Assembly (NCBI GenBank): GCA_027492275.1
Contig: JAPUFC010000074.1
Coordinates: 1-50,093 of the forward strand
DNA from: Mesorhizobium sp.
GTDB lineage: Bacteria; Pseudomonadota; Alphaproteobacteria; Rhizobiales; Rhizobiaceae
DNA: 50,093 nt
Direction of reading: 5' to 3'
Shown here piece after piece: positions 1-7,168 of the stretch (its first letter is position 1; every line of letters starts with the position of its first letter). Made by a program: the position numbers and the translations under genes. The notes beneath the pieces are model-generated. The model was not told where the DNA came from and made no database searches. It saw nothing but the letters and a program-made list of their open reading frames with translations.

Positions 1-158
1 CTGGTCGGCGTCGACGTCGGCATGACGGGCGTGTTCGTCGGCGTGCTGGTCGGTGTCGCAGTCGGGGTTTGCTGCGCAAACGCCGGTACGCCGACAATGG
101 AAACCGCGACCAACAAGGTCGCGGATACGGTCAACCGTTTAAGGTGTCCGGCTATCAC
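1..158 (-). CDS. Secreted Thr/Pro-repeat protein, N-terminal part only (runs off left edge)
   Basis: A GTG start at 158 opens a frame of 52 codons to the window edge. The product starts MIAGHLKRL, followed by a hydrophobic stretch and a likely signal-peptidase site after AFA at about residue 28. It then enters a low-complexity linker of the form TPTATPTSTPT. The start is supported by a GGAG motif 9 bases upstream and by a GTGA overlap with the stop of the preceding membrane-protein gene, which suggests translational coupling. Thr/Pro linkers of this kind usually tether exported domains and are common O-glycosylation targets; that role is inferred here. The functional domain lies outside the window. 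The last gene of a five-gene minus-strand unit visible here. Confidence 0.75.
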   Translation of the reverse strand, partial: MIAGHLKRLTVSATLLVAVSIVGVPAFAQQTPTATPTSTPTNTPVMPTSTPT

Positions 159-1102
159 GGCCGTGATCTCCACGCCAAAAGCAAAAATCCACCAGCCTGC
201 GTCGCCAACAGCAACAAGCCGTATGCGATCGACGCAAGTACGATCTTGTCCTGATATATCCCCATACTATCAAATGCCTGCACGAGTGTGAACTCGCGTA
301 TTCCCCATCCGGCGATGGAAAACGGCAACACCGATGTGAGCAGCACGCCCGACATGATCGCCACGGTCGGCATGATCGGAAGGTCGATGCCCAGTCCGTG
401 CGCCATGATCAGAAATATTGCAATGTTGGCGGCATGGCCAGCCACGGCCAGCAGCAGCAATAAGCCCCCCCGACGAAACGACAGCATGAGCCAAAAAGAT
501 CTGCAGAGCTCTCGAAACCGGTCGCCAGCGAGAACAATGGCGAGGACGGCCAAGGCTACCGCCACGAGGGACGCCAATGCCAACATTGCCGGCCCGCTCA
601 GCGCCATGCCGATGACCGGCCACGTGGCGAGACAAATGAGGGCAAGCGCCGCCAGCCCATATATCCGATCCATGACGACCGACTCGCCGGCTTTCAGCAT
701 GGGCAGGCCACGACGCGCCAGCATGGAGATGCGCAGGACATCGCCGCCCACCACCGACGGCAGCACCTGATTGACCGCCAGCGCCAGCCAGGTCGCCCGG
801 ATGAACGAGCCCAGTCCCGGGGTGGATGCGCCGTCACCATTCCGCATTGAAACGAGCAGTTGCCAACGCCAGGCCAGCAGCCAGACAAGCAAGCCGGAAA
901 GCACGAGGCAGAGGCCGATCGATGCAGGGGAAACCGCCAGCAACTGGCGCCATTCCAGCTTTTCGGGCGCAAAATAGAGCGCCGCCGCAAGCAGAGCGAC
1001 CGAGAACGCGACCCTGACTACGATCCCCAACGGCTGCCGGCCAGACAGCTTGCCGCCCGGACGCGTCGATGCGAGGTCGTTGTGGGTTGCCGCGATCGTC
1101 AC
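155..1102 (-). CDS. Lysylphosphatidylglycerol synthase TM-domain (flippase-like) membrane protein
   Basis: The 315-residue protein has about eight hydrophobic segments and the pattern of the LPG-synthase transmembrane/UPF0104 family. Visible family features are an N-terminal charged residue cluster before TM1, a VNQVLPSVVGGDVLR motif near residues 110-125 and a PFSIAGWGIRE motif near residue 262. No catalytic aminoacyl-transferase domain is present, so it is not MprF itself. Family members are often encoded beside glycosyltransferases, where a lipid or lipid-linked sugar transport role is suspected. It lies 2 bases after the outer-membrane protein gene and overlaps the next gene by GTGA. Its role in moving a lipid-linked sugar is an inference from context. 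Confidence 0.85.
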   Translation of the reverse strand: MTIAATHNDLASTRPGGKLSGRQPLGIVVRVAFSVALLAAALYFAPEKLEWRQLLAVSPASIGLCLVLSGLLVWLLAWRWQLLVSMRNGDGASTPGLGSFIRATWLALAVNQVLPSVVGGDVLRISMLARRGLPMLKAGESVVMDRIYGLAALALICLATWPVIGMALSGPAMLALASLVAVALAVLAIVLAGDRFRELCRSFWLMLSFRRGGLLLLLAVAGHAANIAIFLIMAHGLGIDLPIMPTVAIMSGVLLTSVLPFSIAGWGIREFTLVQAFDSMGIYQDKIVLASIAYGLLLLATQAGGFLLLAWRSRP

Positions 1103-1104
1103 GG

Positions 1105-2133
1105 TCAGAAAGTTTTAACGAGCTTGAAAGCCGCGTCGGCACCCTGAAAACCGTCCTCGCCCGCAAACACGCCCGTCGTCAGGGACAATTTTCCGGAAGG
1201 AATGTCGATGTCGACGCCAACGCCCAAACGACCGAACAAAGACTGGTTCTCATAGTCGATGCCGATGACCTCGCCCTTGTTGTCGAAGAGGCTCAGATAT
1301 CCTGTCGCCTGGACATAGGGCGTGTAGCCGCCCATCTTCTTGCCGAGCTTCAAATCGGCAAGCGCGGTGAAAATCGTCGTTTCGAAAGAGTCGACATTGG
1401 CAAAGGGCAGTCCGCTCGAATATTCGACGTAACCGTCATTCTGCTGATGCACGACCCTGACGCCGCCGCCATAATCGAGGAAGAAACTTCCACCGTCATA
1501 GAGCCCGTGTAACTGGGCATCGATCATGTAGCGGATCGCGTCGTATTCGCCTTGATACTGTCCGAAAGACCGCGTCGTCTCGTAGTTCAGCCATTCGACG
1601 CCGCCAAGAACCGACAGGTCCAATGTGTCGTTGAGCCGGAAGATGCCGCCGATAAGGGCGCCGACGCCCTTATTGTCCAGGGTGCCGTTGTTGTAGTGCA
1701 GGTCGCCATTGCCGGTCTCGGCGATCAGCGCGGTCAGGAGCGTCGCGGAAGGGCCGAGCGACTTGGCGATGACCAGGCTGCCGAAGGCAGAGGTGAAGTC
1801 GAAATCATAGCCCTTGGGCGAACCCTCTATGTAGCGAACCCCACCGCCGAACGAGATGCCCCACTCGCACGGGTGCCGCATCTCAGCGGCATTGGGGTCG
1901 CGGACGAAATTCTGGCAGGATTCGAAAATCGCGGCATCGCGAGCCGTGCTCATGGCGGTGTCCAGGATCGACGATGAAACCGCTCCGTCGATCAGGGGCT
2001 GAACCGCAGACGACGAACCCGGGACATTGCGCGCCTGCGCCGGGGAAAGCAGAAGCAGAGAAACGAGGATCGCGGAAAAGACCGCAAGGAGACTCGCCTG
2101 AAGGACTTCACCGCGTGAAGAAAGCCTCGCCAT
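1105..2133 (-). CDS. Outer-membrane beta-barrel protein (hypothetical)
   Basis: The 342-residue product begins with a long signal peptide (hydrophobic to about residue 33, cleavage near AQA-RN). The rest is made of alternating strands rich in Gly, Tyr and Asp, ending in ...LVKTF; a C-terminal Phe is the usual signal for BAM-dependent insertion. The last ~250 residues resemble an autotransporter-type or generic OMP barrel. A CEWGISFGGGV segment marks the barrel entry, and there are two Cys (about residues 73 and 88) that could form a disulfide before it. It sits between the DUF2298 gene (48-base gap) and the flippase-like gene (2-base gap), so it is probably co-transcribed. No specific family name is recognised. 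Confidence 0.7.
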   Translation of the reverse strand: MARLSSRGEVLQASLLAVFSAILVSLLLLSPAQARNVPGSSSAVQPLIDGAVSSSILDTAMSTARDAAIFESCQNFVRDPNAAEMRHPCEWGISFGGGVRYIEGSPKGYDFDFTSAFGSLVIAKSLGPSATLLTALIAETGNGDLHYNNGTLDNKGVGALIGGIFRLNDTLDLSVLGGVEWLNYETTRSFGQYQGEYDAIRYMIDAQLHGLYDGGSFFLDYGGGVRVVHQQNDGYVEYSSGLPFANVDSFETTIFTALADLKLGKKMGGYTPYVQATGYLSLFDNKGEVIGIDYENQSLFGRLGVGVDIDIPSGKLSLTTGVFAGEDGFQGADAAFKLVKTF

Positions 2134-2181
2134 AGTCGAGAATCCGGTTGCCGCTGCGGCACAGCATAATCGAGCGCCACT

Positions 2182-4233
2182 TCACAAAGAAGGGGCAGAA
2201 ACACCACAGTTGGGACTTTTTATCTCGACGATCATGGCATTTCCGCTACGCACCAAGACATCGCCGAGCTGTTCGAATACGGTTCGGTCGAGGTCGGGAA
2301 ATTTTTCCTGCTCGATACTTCCGATCGCGACGTGAGTGACGCCATGCGACCGCACGAACGCGCAGGCCTCCGCGACGGTTCTCGAACGATAGAAGGCAGC
2401 TATTTCGTCGGCGCGGCGGAACACCATGCCAGGGTCACCGCGCCACAGCCATTCGTGGCCTGACCAGCCGAGCAGCGTCGGAACGCCCGACATCGCGGAC
2501 AGCCTCGCGGCTTCGGTGAAACTGTCTCCCGAAGTCTCCACCATCAGGATGCGACGTTCCGGAGGCTGTGCTCTCAGCCAGTCCAGAAGCGGCCGGTCGT
2601 CAGGACGTTGACGGTCGAGGAACCCCAACCCGTCGAGCGTGTACTGGCGGGTCGACATGCCGCGCAGCCCGCCAAGCGAGTATTCGGCGTAGGAAATCGG
2701 CGCCAGCAGCGGGATGGCGATCATTGCACCGAGGAGGGAGACCGCGATCCTGCGGCTTCCGAGGAGCAGCCCGACCAGGATGAAACCTGCCAGGAACCCG
2801 ACAGGCTGCGCCTCGAAGGTAAACTTGAACATGGTGTTCGCGCGGCGATGATCGTTGCCGTAAATGTCCTTCACATAGGCAATTTCAGGTATCGCGATGA
2901 GGATTATGGCGAGGCTTGCAAGCATCGCTGCGGCGATCCAGCCAGGCCGCCGGCGCATCGGAGTCAGAAGCCCGAACCCCAGGATGCAAGCCGGGACAAT
3001 GAGATGCGCATAAAGGGCGGCAAGCTGCCAGAGCGGCGTTCGCTCGTCGGTCCATTCGAGCGTCGATGAAATCGGTTTGAAATTGAGCAGGAACGGTGCC
3101 GCCAGAAGCGCGGCGCCAGCGACGACGGCAATACCCCAGACGCACAAGGCAACGAATTTTTTCACACGATTGCGCTGTGGCTGGATGAGCACGGCCAGCC
3201 CGGCCAACGTCATCAGGATGCCGTAGCTGATCGCGTCCCAGCTGTTGCACATGGCGCTTATGCCGAACAGCAGCGCAAGCGCCGATGCATCAATCGCGCG
3301 AATCGGCGCGCTTCCAGACGCCGCGCGCTGCGCGATGCGCACGAGGACGAGCACGAGAAGAAGCGCCACCGGCAGGTTCAGCAGATGGGCGTGTAGGTCA
3401 CCCACGGCGAAACCATAGCCGGGCATCTCCGTGAAGCCCTTGTTTTCCGTCGCCGGATCGAAGCCCACGAACCGCGTCGAGTCAGGGAAATAATAGCCTC
3501 GCTCGTAGCTCGTCGGCGAAAAGACGCGGAACGGTCCGTACAGGACGCTGTGGAAGTTGCCGCCCGCTACGACCAGCGCGGCCGCGGCGGCGCCGCAGGC
3601 GGATGCGATCCTTTGTCCGCCGGCCACCAGCGCACCTTGCGCGATTCTGTACGCAAGCAATGCCGTCAGGGCGAAGATCAGCGCTACCGTCAGTGTGAAA
3701 CCATGGTCAGCGGGGACGCCGCTCAACTGGATGAGCCAGGCCGCCGCCACGTGGCCGAAATAATAGTAGTTGATCGGCTCGCCGGCCCACCACATGTCGG
3801 GCGGCGGCATGGCGCTGGCCCGAAGAGCGGCGTTGACGAAACCGAAGTCCATGAACTTTTCGAGGCCGTTGATGTCCGGCGTCGCGGCGCGGATCAACGT
3901 ACCGACGAGCAGGACGCAAGCAAATCCCATCTCGAGCTGCAGCACACGAATGATGCCCGGGAGAACCGGGCGTCGCCGAAAAGCGGCTGCGAAAGCCGCG
4001 AGCAAGGCAAGAAGGCCGACAATCCATCCGAAGCGCCAAAACGGGATGCCGGCAACGCAGGCGAGCCAGGCGGCATAAGCGCCCAGGAGCCACCCAAGCG
4101 GCTTGGCGGCAAGATAGCCGCGGTCGGAATCGTCGGGAAACAGCAGCGCGGCCAACGGCCAGGCAAGCAGCCCGCAGACCGTCACGGCCATCCAAAACTG
4201 GATGATCGAGACGACGCTGGCCGTCTCGATCAT
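2182..4233 (-). CDS. DUF2298 / Chlor_Arch_YYY polytopic membrane protein (putative GT-C-like glycosyltransferase)
   Basis: A 683-residue protein with about twelve membrane spans. Residues 125-161 carry the diagnostic block of the Chlor_Arch_YYY family: E125, MDF at 128-130, PPPDMWW, then NYYYFGH with three tyrosines at 156-158. The acidic/aromatic loop after the third or fourth span fits a GT-C-fold transferase that uses a lipid-linked sugar, but the family's reaction is not established. The frame stays open far upstream only as a shadow of the glycosyltransferase gene. The start at 4233 is chosen because its ATG overlaps the GT2 stop (ATGA) and gives a proper N-terminal membrane span. The family was first described mainly from Chloroflexi and archaea, so it is unusual here. 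Confidence 0.85.
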   Translation of the reverse strand: MIETASVVSIIQFWMAVTVCGLLAWPLAALLFPDDSDRGYLAAKPLGWLLGAYAAWLACVAGIPFWRFGWIVGLLALLAAFAAAFRRRPVLPGIIRVLQLEMGFACVLLVGTLIRAATPDINGLEKFMDFGFVNAALRASAMPPPDMWWAGEPINYYYFGHVAAAWLIQLSGVPADHGFTLTVALIFALTALLAYRIAQGALVAGGQRIASACGAAAAALVVAGGNFHSVLYGPFRVFSPTSYERGYYFPDSTRFVGFDPATENKGFTEMPGYGFAVGDLHAHLLNLPVALLLVLVLVRIAQRAASGSAPIRAIDASALALLFGISAMCNSWDAISYGILMTLAGLAVLIQPQRNRVKKFVALCVWGIAVVAGAALLAAPFLLNFKPISSTLEWTDERTPLWQLAALYAHLIVPACILGFGLLTPMRRRPGWIAAAMLASLAIILIAIPEIAYVKDIYGNDHRRANTMFKFTFEAQPVGFLAGFILVGLLLGSRRIAVSLLGAMIAIPLLAPISYAEYSLGGLRGMSTRQYTLDGLGFLDRQRPDDRPLLDWLRAQPPERRILMVETSGDSFTEAARLSAMSGVPTLLGWSGHEWLWRGDPGMVFRRADEIAAFYRSRTVAEACAFVRSHGVTHVAIGSIEQEKFPDLDRTVFEQLGDVLVRSGNAMIVEIKSPNCGVSAPSL

Positions 4234-4973
4234 GACAGCCGGACGGGGTCGCGGGATGTCTCCGACTTGCGGCGCCTCCAGCGGTCGCGGAAATACGCGA
4301 CGTCGGTGACACCCTCGCGGCAGAAGCGCGCAAGGCGGCGCAGGTTCAATGTCGACTCGCCATGGGCGCGAGGCCGATGCTCGACGGGAACCTCGATCGA
4401 ACGGACATCCGGTTCCAGCCGCGCCGTTGCGGCCAGCAGGATGGATGGAACCCAGCACGGTTGCCGCATCATCGGCTCGGCTTCGGCCCACAGCCTGGCT
4501 CGCATGAGTTTGTAGGGTGCGCCCGCGTCGCCCAGATTGACCTTGAGCCGTGCCAGGAGAAGCCAACGCATGGCGGCGGAGATCAGAAGCCGGTGCCAGG
4601 GGTCGCGGCGCGGACGTCGCAGGCCGAGCACGACATCGTAGGTGCGTGTCATGGCCCAGTGCTGCTCGAAGCGGGACAGCACGATCTGGCGGTCGCTGTC
4701 GAGCAGGAGGATCCATTCTCCCCGGGCCTTGCGCAGGCCGTGGACGACAGCCGGCCCATGCCCCTGGTTCGCCTGGCTCACGACGACAATGCGAGGGTCG
4801 CGCGCGGCGACCTGCCTTGCCAGTTCCGTCGTCCGGTCGCGGCTGCCGTCATCAATCACAAGAATTTCGAGGTCCGGGACGCAGGACCCGACATCCCGCA
4901 CGACGTCGTCCAGCGCGGCGACGATGTTGTCTTCCTCGTTGTAGGCAGGGATGATGACGGACAGCAGCGGCAT
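4230..4973 (-). CDS. Family 2 glycosyltransferase (polyprenyl-phosphate sugar synthase-like)
   Basis: This 247-residue GT-A protein opens with SVIIPAYNEEDNI, followed by LVIDDGSRDRT (nucleotide-sugar binding) at about residues 37-48 and LLLDSDRQ (DXD-type metal site) near residue 90. It resembles dolichol- or polyprenyl-phosphate mannose/glucose synthases but lacks C-terminal membrane spans, so it would act at the inner face of the cytoplasmic membrane. First gene of the minus-strand unit, it is coupled to the DUF2298 gene by an ATGA overlap. The pair could make a lipid-linked sugar and then transfer it. The sugar and acceptor are unknown. Confidence 0.85.
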   Translation of the reverse strand: MPLLSVIIPAYNEEDNIVAALDDVVRDVGSCVPDLEILVIDDGSRDRTTELARQVAARDPRIVVVSQANQGHGPAVVHGLRKARGEWILLLDSDRQIVLSRFEQHWAMTRTYDVVLGLRRPRRDPWHRLLISAAMRWLLLARLKVNLGDAGAPYKLMRARLWAEAEPMMRQPCWVPSILLAATARLEPDVRSIEVPVEHRPRAHGESTLNLRRLARFCREGVTDVAYFRDRWRRRKSETSRDPVRLS

Positions 4974-5145
4974 TGCGTTTGTGTGCAGGACCGGTTGGTC
5001 GGACGAATGTCGTCGCGGAAGGTTGTTGCGGCGCCTGCATCGCTACAGGCCGGTTGAGTGACGACCCGTCGTCTCGACGCTCGGGGCACGCCTTGCTATC
5101 ACGGACCCAAAGATGAGTACAACAAGCAAGCCGTCGAGGTTGCGG

Positions 5146-6303
5146 ATGAGCAGGCATCTCGTTGTCGGCGCGGGCTTCAGCGGCGCCGTGGTGGCGCGTT
5201 GCCTCGCCGAGGCCGGGCACAACTGCCTCGTCGTCGATGAGCGGCCGCATGTGGCCGGCAACTGTCATACGGACGAGGACGAGGAAACGGGCATCCTCGT
5301 GCATCGCTATGGGCCGCACATCTTCCACACGGACGACGACGCGGTTCTGCGCTTCGTCCAGCGGTTCGGACAATGGGTGCCTTATCGACACGCCGTCTTC
5401 GCGCAAACCCGGGGCAAGGTGTTCAGCCTTCCGGTCAATCTCCTGACCATCAATCAATTTTTCGGAACGGCCATGGATCCCGCGCAGGCGCGCACGTTCC
5501 TGGAGGCCAGAACCCTTTCAATTTCAAAGCCCGCGAGTTTCCGCGAGCAGGCGCTGGCGAGCGTGGGGGAAGAACTCTACGAAGCATTCTTCCGGCATTA
5601 CACGGTCAAGCAATGGGGCATCGAACCGGACATGCTCCCGGCAAGCGTGCTGAAGCGGCTGCCGGTGCGTTTTTCCTACGACAACAGCTACTTCCATCAC
5701 CAGACGCAGGCCATGCCACAAGACGGCTATACCGACATCGTCCGCGCCATGCTCGATCATGACGGGATCGAGATCAGGCTTGGCCTCCAGGCCGAAGCTT
5801 TGACGGAAGACTTCGCCCATACGTTCTACACCGGCGGCCTGGATCGCTACTTTGGCTACCGTCTCGGACGCCTCGCCTATCGCACGCTACGCTTCGAGGA
5901 ACTCCGGCTGTCCGGCAATGCGCTCGGCTGCCCGGTCATGAATTTTCCCGATCGCGATGTCCCATGGACGCGCATGACCGAGCATCGCCACCTGTCGCCG
6001 TGGCGCAGACCGAAAACCGGGACGACAATCGTCTGGCGCGAATATTCCGAGCCTGCCGGGCCAGGAAGCACTCCGTTCTATCCGTTGCGGCTCGCCGGAG
6101 ACGAGCAGTTGCTGGAGGCTTATTGCAACCTCGCGCGCAACACGTCCGGTGTGACATTCCTCGGCCGATTGGGAAGCTACGCCTATATCGACATGGACGT
6201 GGCGATCCGGCGCGCGCTGGATACGGCCTCCGCTGCGCTGCGGGCTTTCCGCACCGGGATTGCGCCCCCGACGTTCGTGTACGATCCGTTGCAGAAGGCC
6301 TGA
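5146..6303 (+). CDS. glf: UDP-galactopyranose mutase
   Basis: A flavoenzyme that interconverts UDP-galactopyranose and UDP-galactofuranose, supplying Galf for surface polysaccharides. The 385-residue product starts with the FAD-binding loop LVVGAGFSGAV. It continues with YGPHIFHTD (about residues 58-66), a YTVKQWG motif near 155 and RFSYDNSYF near 176, all typical of bacterial UGMs, and its length is normal. An upstream ATG at 5113 is in frame, but the ATG at 5146 has GAGG six bases upstream and places the FAD loop at the usual distance from the N terminus. It is divergent from the glycosyltransferase unit and stands alone. Galf use by that unit is possible but unproven. Confidence 0.92.
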   Translation: MSRHLVVGAGFSGAVVARCLAEAGHNCLVVDERPHVAGNCHTDEDEETGILVHRYGPHIFHTDDDAVLRFVQRFGQWVPYRHAVFAQTRGKVFSLPVNLLTINQFFGTAMDPAQARTFLEARTLSISKPASFREQALASVGEELYEAFFRHYTVKQWGIEPDMLPASVLKRLPVRFSYDNSYFHHQTQAMPQDGYTDIVRAMLDHDGIEIRLGLQAEALTEDFAHTFYTGGLDRYFGYRLGRLAYRTLRFEELRLSGNALGCPVMNFPDRDVPWTRMTEHRHLSPWRRPKTGTTIVWREYSEPAGPGSTPFYPLRLAGDEQLLEAYCNLARNTSGVTFLGRLGSYAYIDMDVAIRRALDTASAALRAFRTGIAPPTFVYDPLQKA

Positions 6304-6452
6304 CGCAGGCTTTGATTCCAACTGAAGCCTATGGATTTCCCCTCGTGCCCTACGTCTTTTCTTCTCGAAGCTGCCTGTCCGGAAGCGCCCCGAAGCGGTG
6401 TAGAATCGGCTCGACCGAATATTTTAACTTAGAAAAATCGTAATCCTTATGT

Positions 6453-6475
6453 CGGAGGTTCAAATACTTCCTCCG
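6453..6475. repeat. Hairpin CGGAGG / CCTCCG with TTCAAAT loop
   Basis: Perfect 6-bp inverted repeat around an 11-base loop containing TTCAAAT, so it resembles a tRNA T-arm. No matching D-arm, anticodon arm or acceptor 5' strand is visible upstream. There is no T-run for a terminator on either strand. Confidence 0.4.
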
Positions 6476-6542
6476 TTACGCTCAAATTCTTGAATAAAAC
6501 CATATCTTTACAGAAATCATCACATCCTGAAAGCACGCCTTC

Positions 6543-6564
6543 CGTTCTGCAAACGGTTTCTTTG
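6543..6564 (+). terminator. Weak candidate terminator downstream of glf
   Basis: A 5-bp stem CCGTT/AACGG with a 5-base loop, followed by TTTCTTT, about 240 bases after the glf stop. The stem is short, so the call is tentative. Confidence 0.3.
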
Positions 6565-6708
6565 ATTGCCGGCGATGCCCGAGCGGGATCGGGCACGCAG
6601 GATGGCGTTGCAAAGCACGCCGTTCCGCGCGCGGTGAAGCCGTGGCGAAAGGGATAACCTTGCGCCGCGTGCGGGATGTTGGAGGGCTCGACAGTCTCGC
6701 AGCCCGGC

Positions 6709-6732
6709 AAAAAATCGTGACCGCAATCACGA
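6709..6732 (-). terminator. Rho-independent terminator for the GGT/chorismate-mutase transcript
   Basis: Read on the minus strand: stem TCGTGA, loop TTGCGG, stem TCACGA, then six T. It lies about 100 bases after the chorismate-mutase stop, where the minus-strand operon should end. Confidence 0.7.
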
Positions 6733-6832
6733 GGATGTCTCACGAAGGTGTGGGAACCGGTTTCGGGATAAGATATGCGTGAAAACAGAGGCATAAAGCG
6801 CGGGATGCGAACCTGAAAGATCGCGCCCCGCT

Positions 6833-7168
6833 TTAGCCGGCTTTTCCGCCTGCGGACGAAACGGTTCTTTCCGATATGACCTGTCGAAGGATCGAGTCGA
6901 TCAGCGTCTCCGCCATGTCGCCGTTCAGGCCGCCGCCCACGCATGACTCCACGAAAAAGCGCCTTTGCGCGCGGACGCGGCCGGGATCGAACGGCTCGGC
7001 GCCGAGCTTGGCCTTGATCGTGCCGATGCGGCGCGAGTGACGGAAGCGGTCGAGCAGCAGTTCGACGATGAGGCGGTCGATTTCGTCGATCCGGCCGGCA
7101 CATCGCGAGATTTCGTCGGGCAACTGGCCGCTCGCGGTCATGTCGGCGGCTTCGGACTTCATGATCAT
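6833..7168 (-). CDS. Small AroQ-type chorismate mutase domain protein
   Basis: A 111-residue all-helical protein. The core of residues 22-72 matches monofunctional AroQ chorismate mutases: RIDEID near 26, a heptad-like IVELLLDRF, then RRIGTIKAKLG with the conserved basic residues. Chorismate mutases turn chorismate into prephenate, but small proteins of this fold have also been recruited for other reactions (for example salicylate formation), so activity is uncertain. The start at 7168 overlaps the GGT stop by ATGA; a second ATG two codons on is possible. Tight coupling with an amidohydrolase gene, away from any aromatic-acid pathway gene, suggests a catabolic or modified role. Confidence 0.75.
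   Translation of the reverse strand: MIMKSEAADMTASGQLPDEISRCAGRIDEIDRLIVELLLDRFRHSRRIGTIKAKLGAEPFDPGRVRAQRRFFVESCVGGGLNGDMAETLIDSILRQVISERTVSSAGGKAG

Larger units (their letters stand above)
6304..6832. other. Intergenic region without a convincing gene
   Basis: Between two converging transcription units. The part at about 6408-6540 is clearly more AT-rich than the surroundings. It holds a perfect 6-bp hairpin at 6453-6475, a weak plus-strand hairpin with a T-rich tail at 6543-6564, and a minus-strand terminator at 6709-6732. Open frames here are shadows or too atypical to support. Confidence 0.6.

Noticed and set aside
22-291. Plus-strand open frame starting MTGVFVGVLVGVAVGV
   Set aside because: It is the complement of the minus-strand Thr/Pro repeat and of the end of the flippase-like gene; no ribosome site and no family.
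2182-4716. Long version (844 residues) of the DUF2298 protein
   Set aside because: The first 161 residues are a frame-shifted reading of the GT2 gene; the ATGA overlap at 4233 marks the real start.
6453-6475. tRNA 3'-end or attachment-site remnant
   Set aside because: Only a T-arm-like hairpin is present; no D-arm, anticodon arm or acceptor partner, no repeat copy and no integrase nearby.
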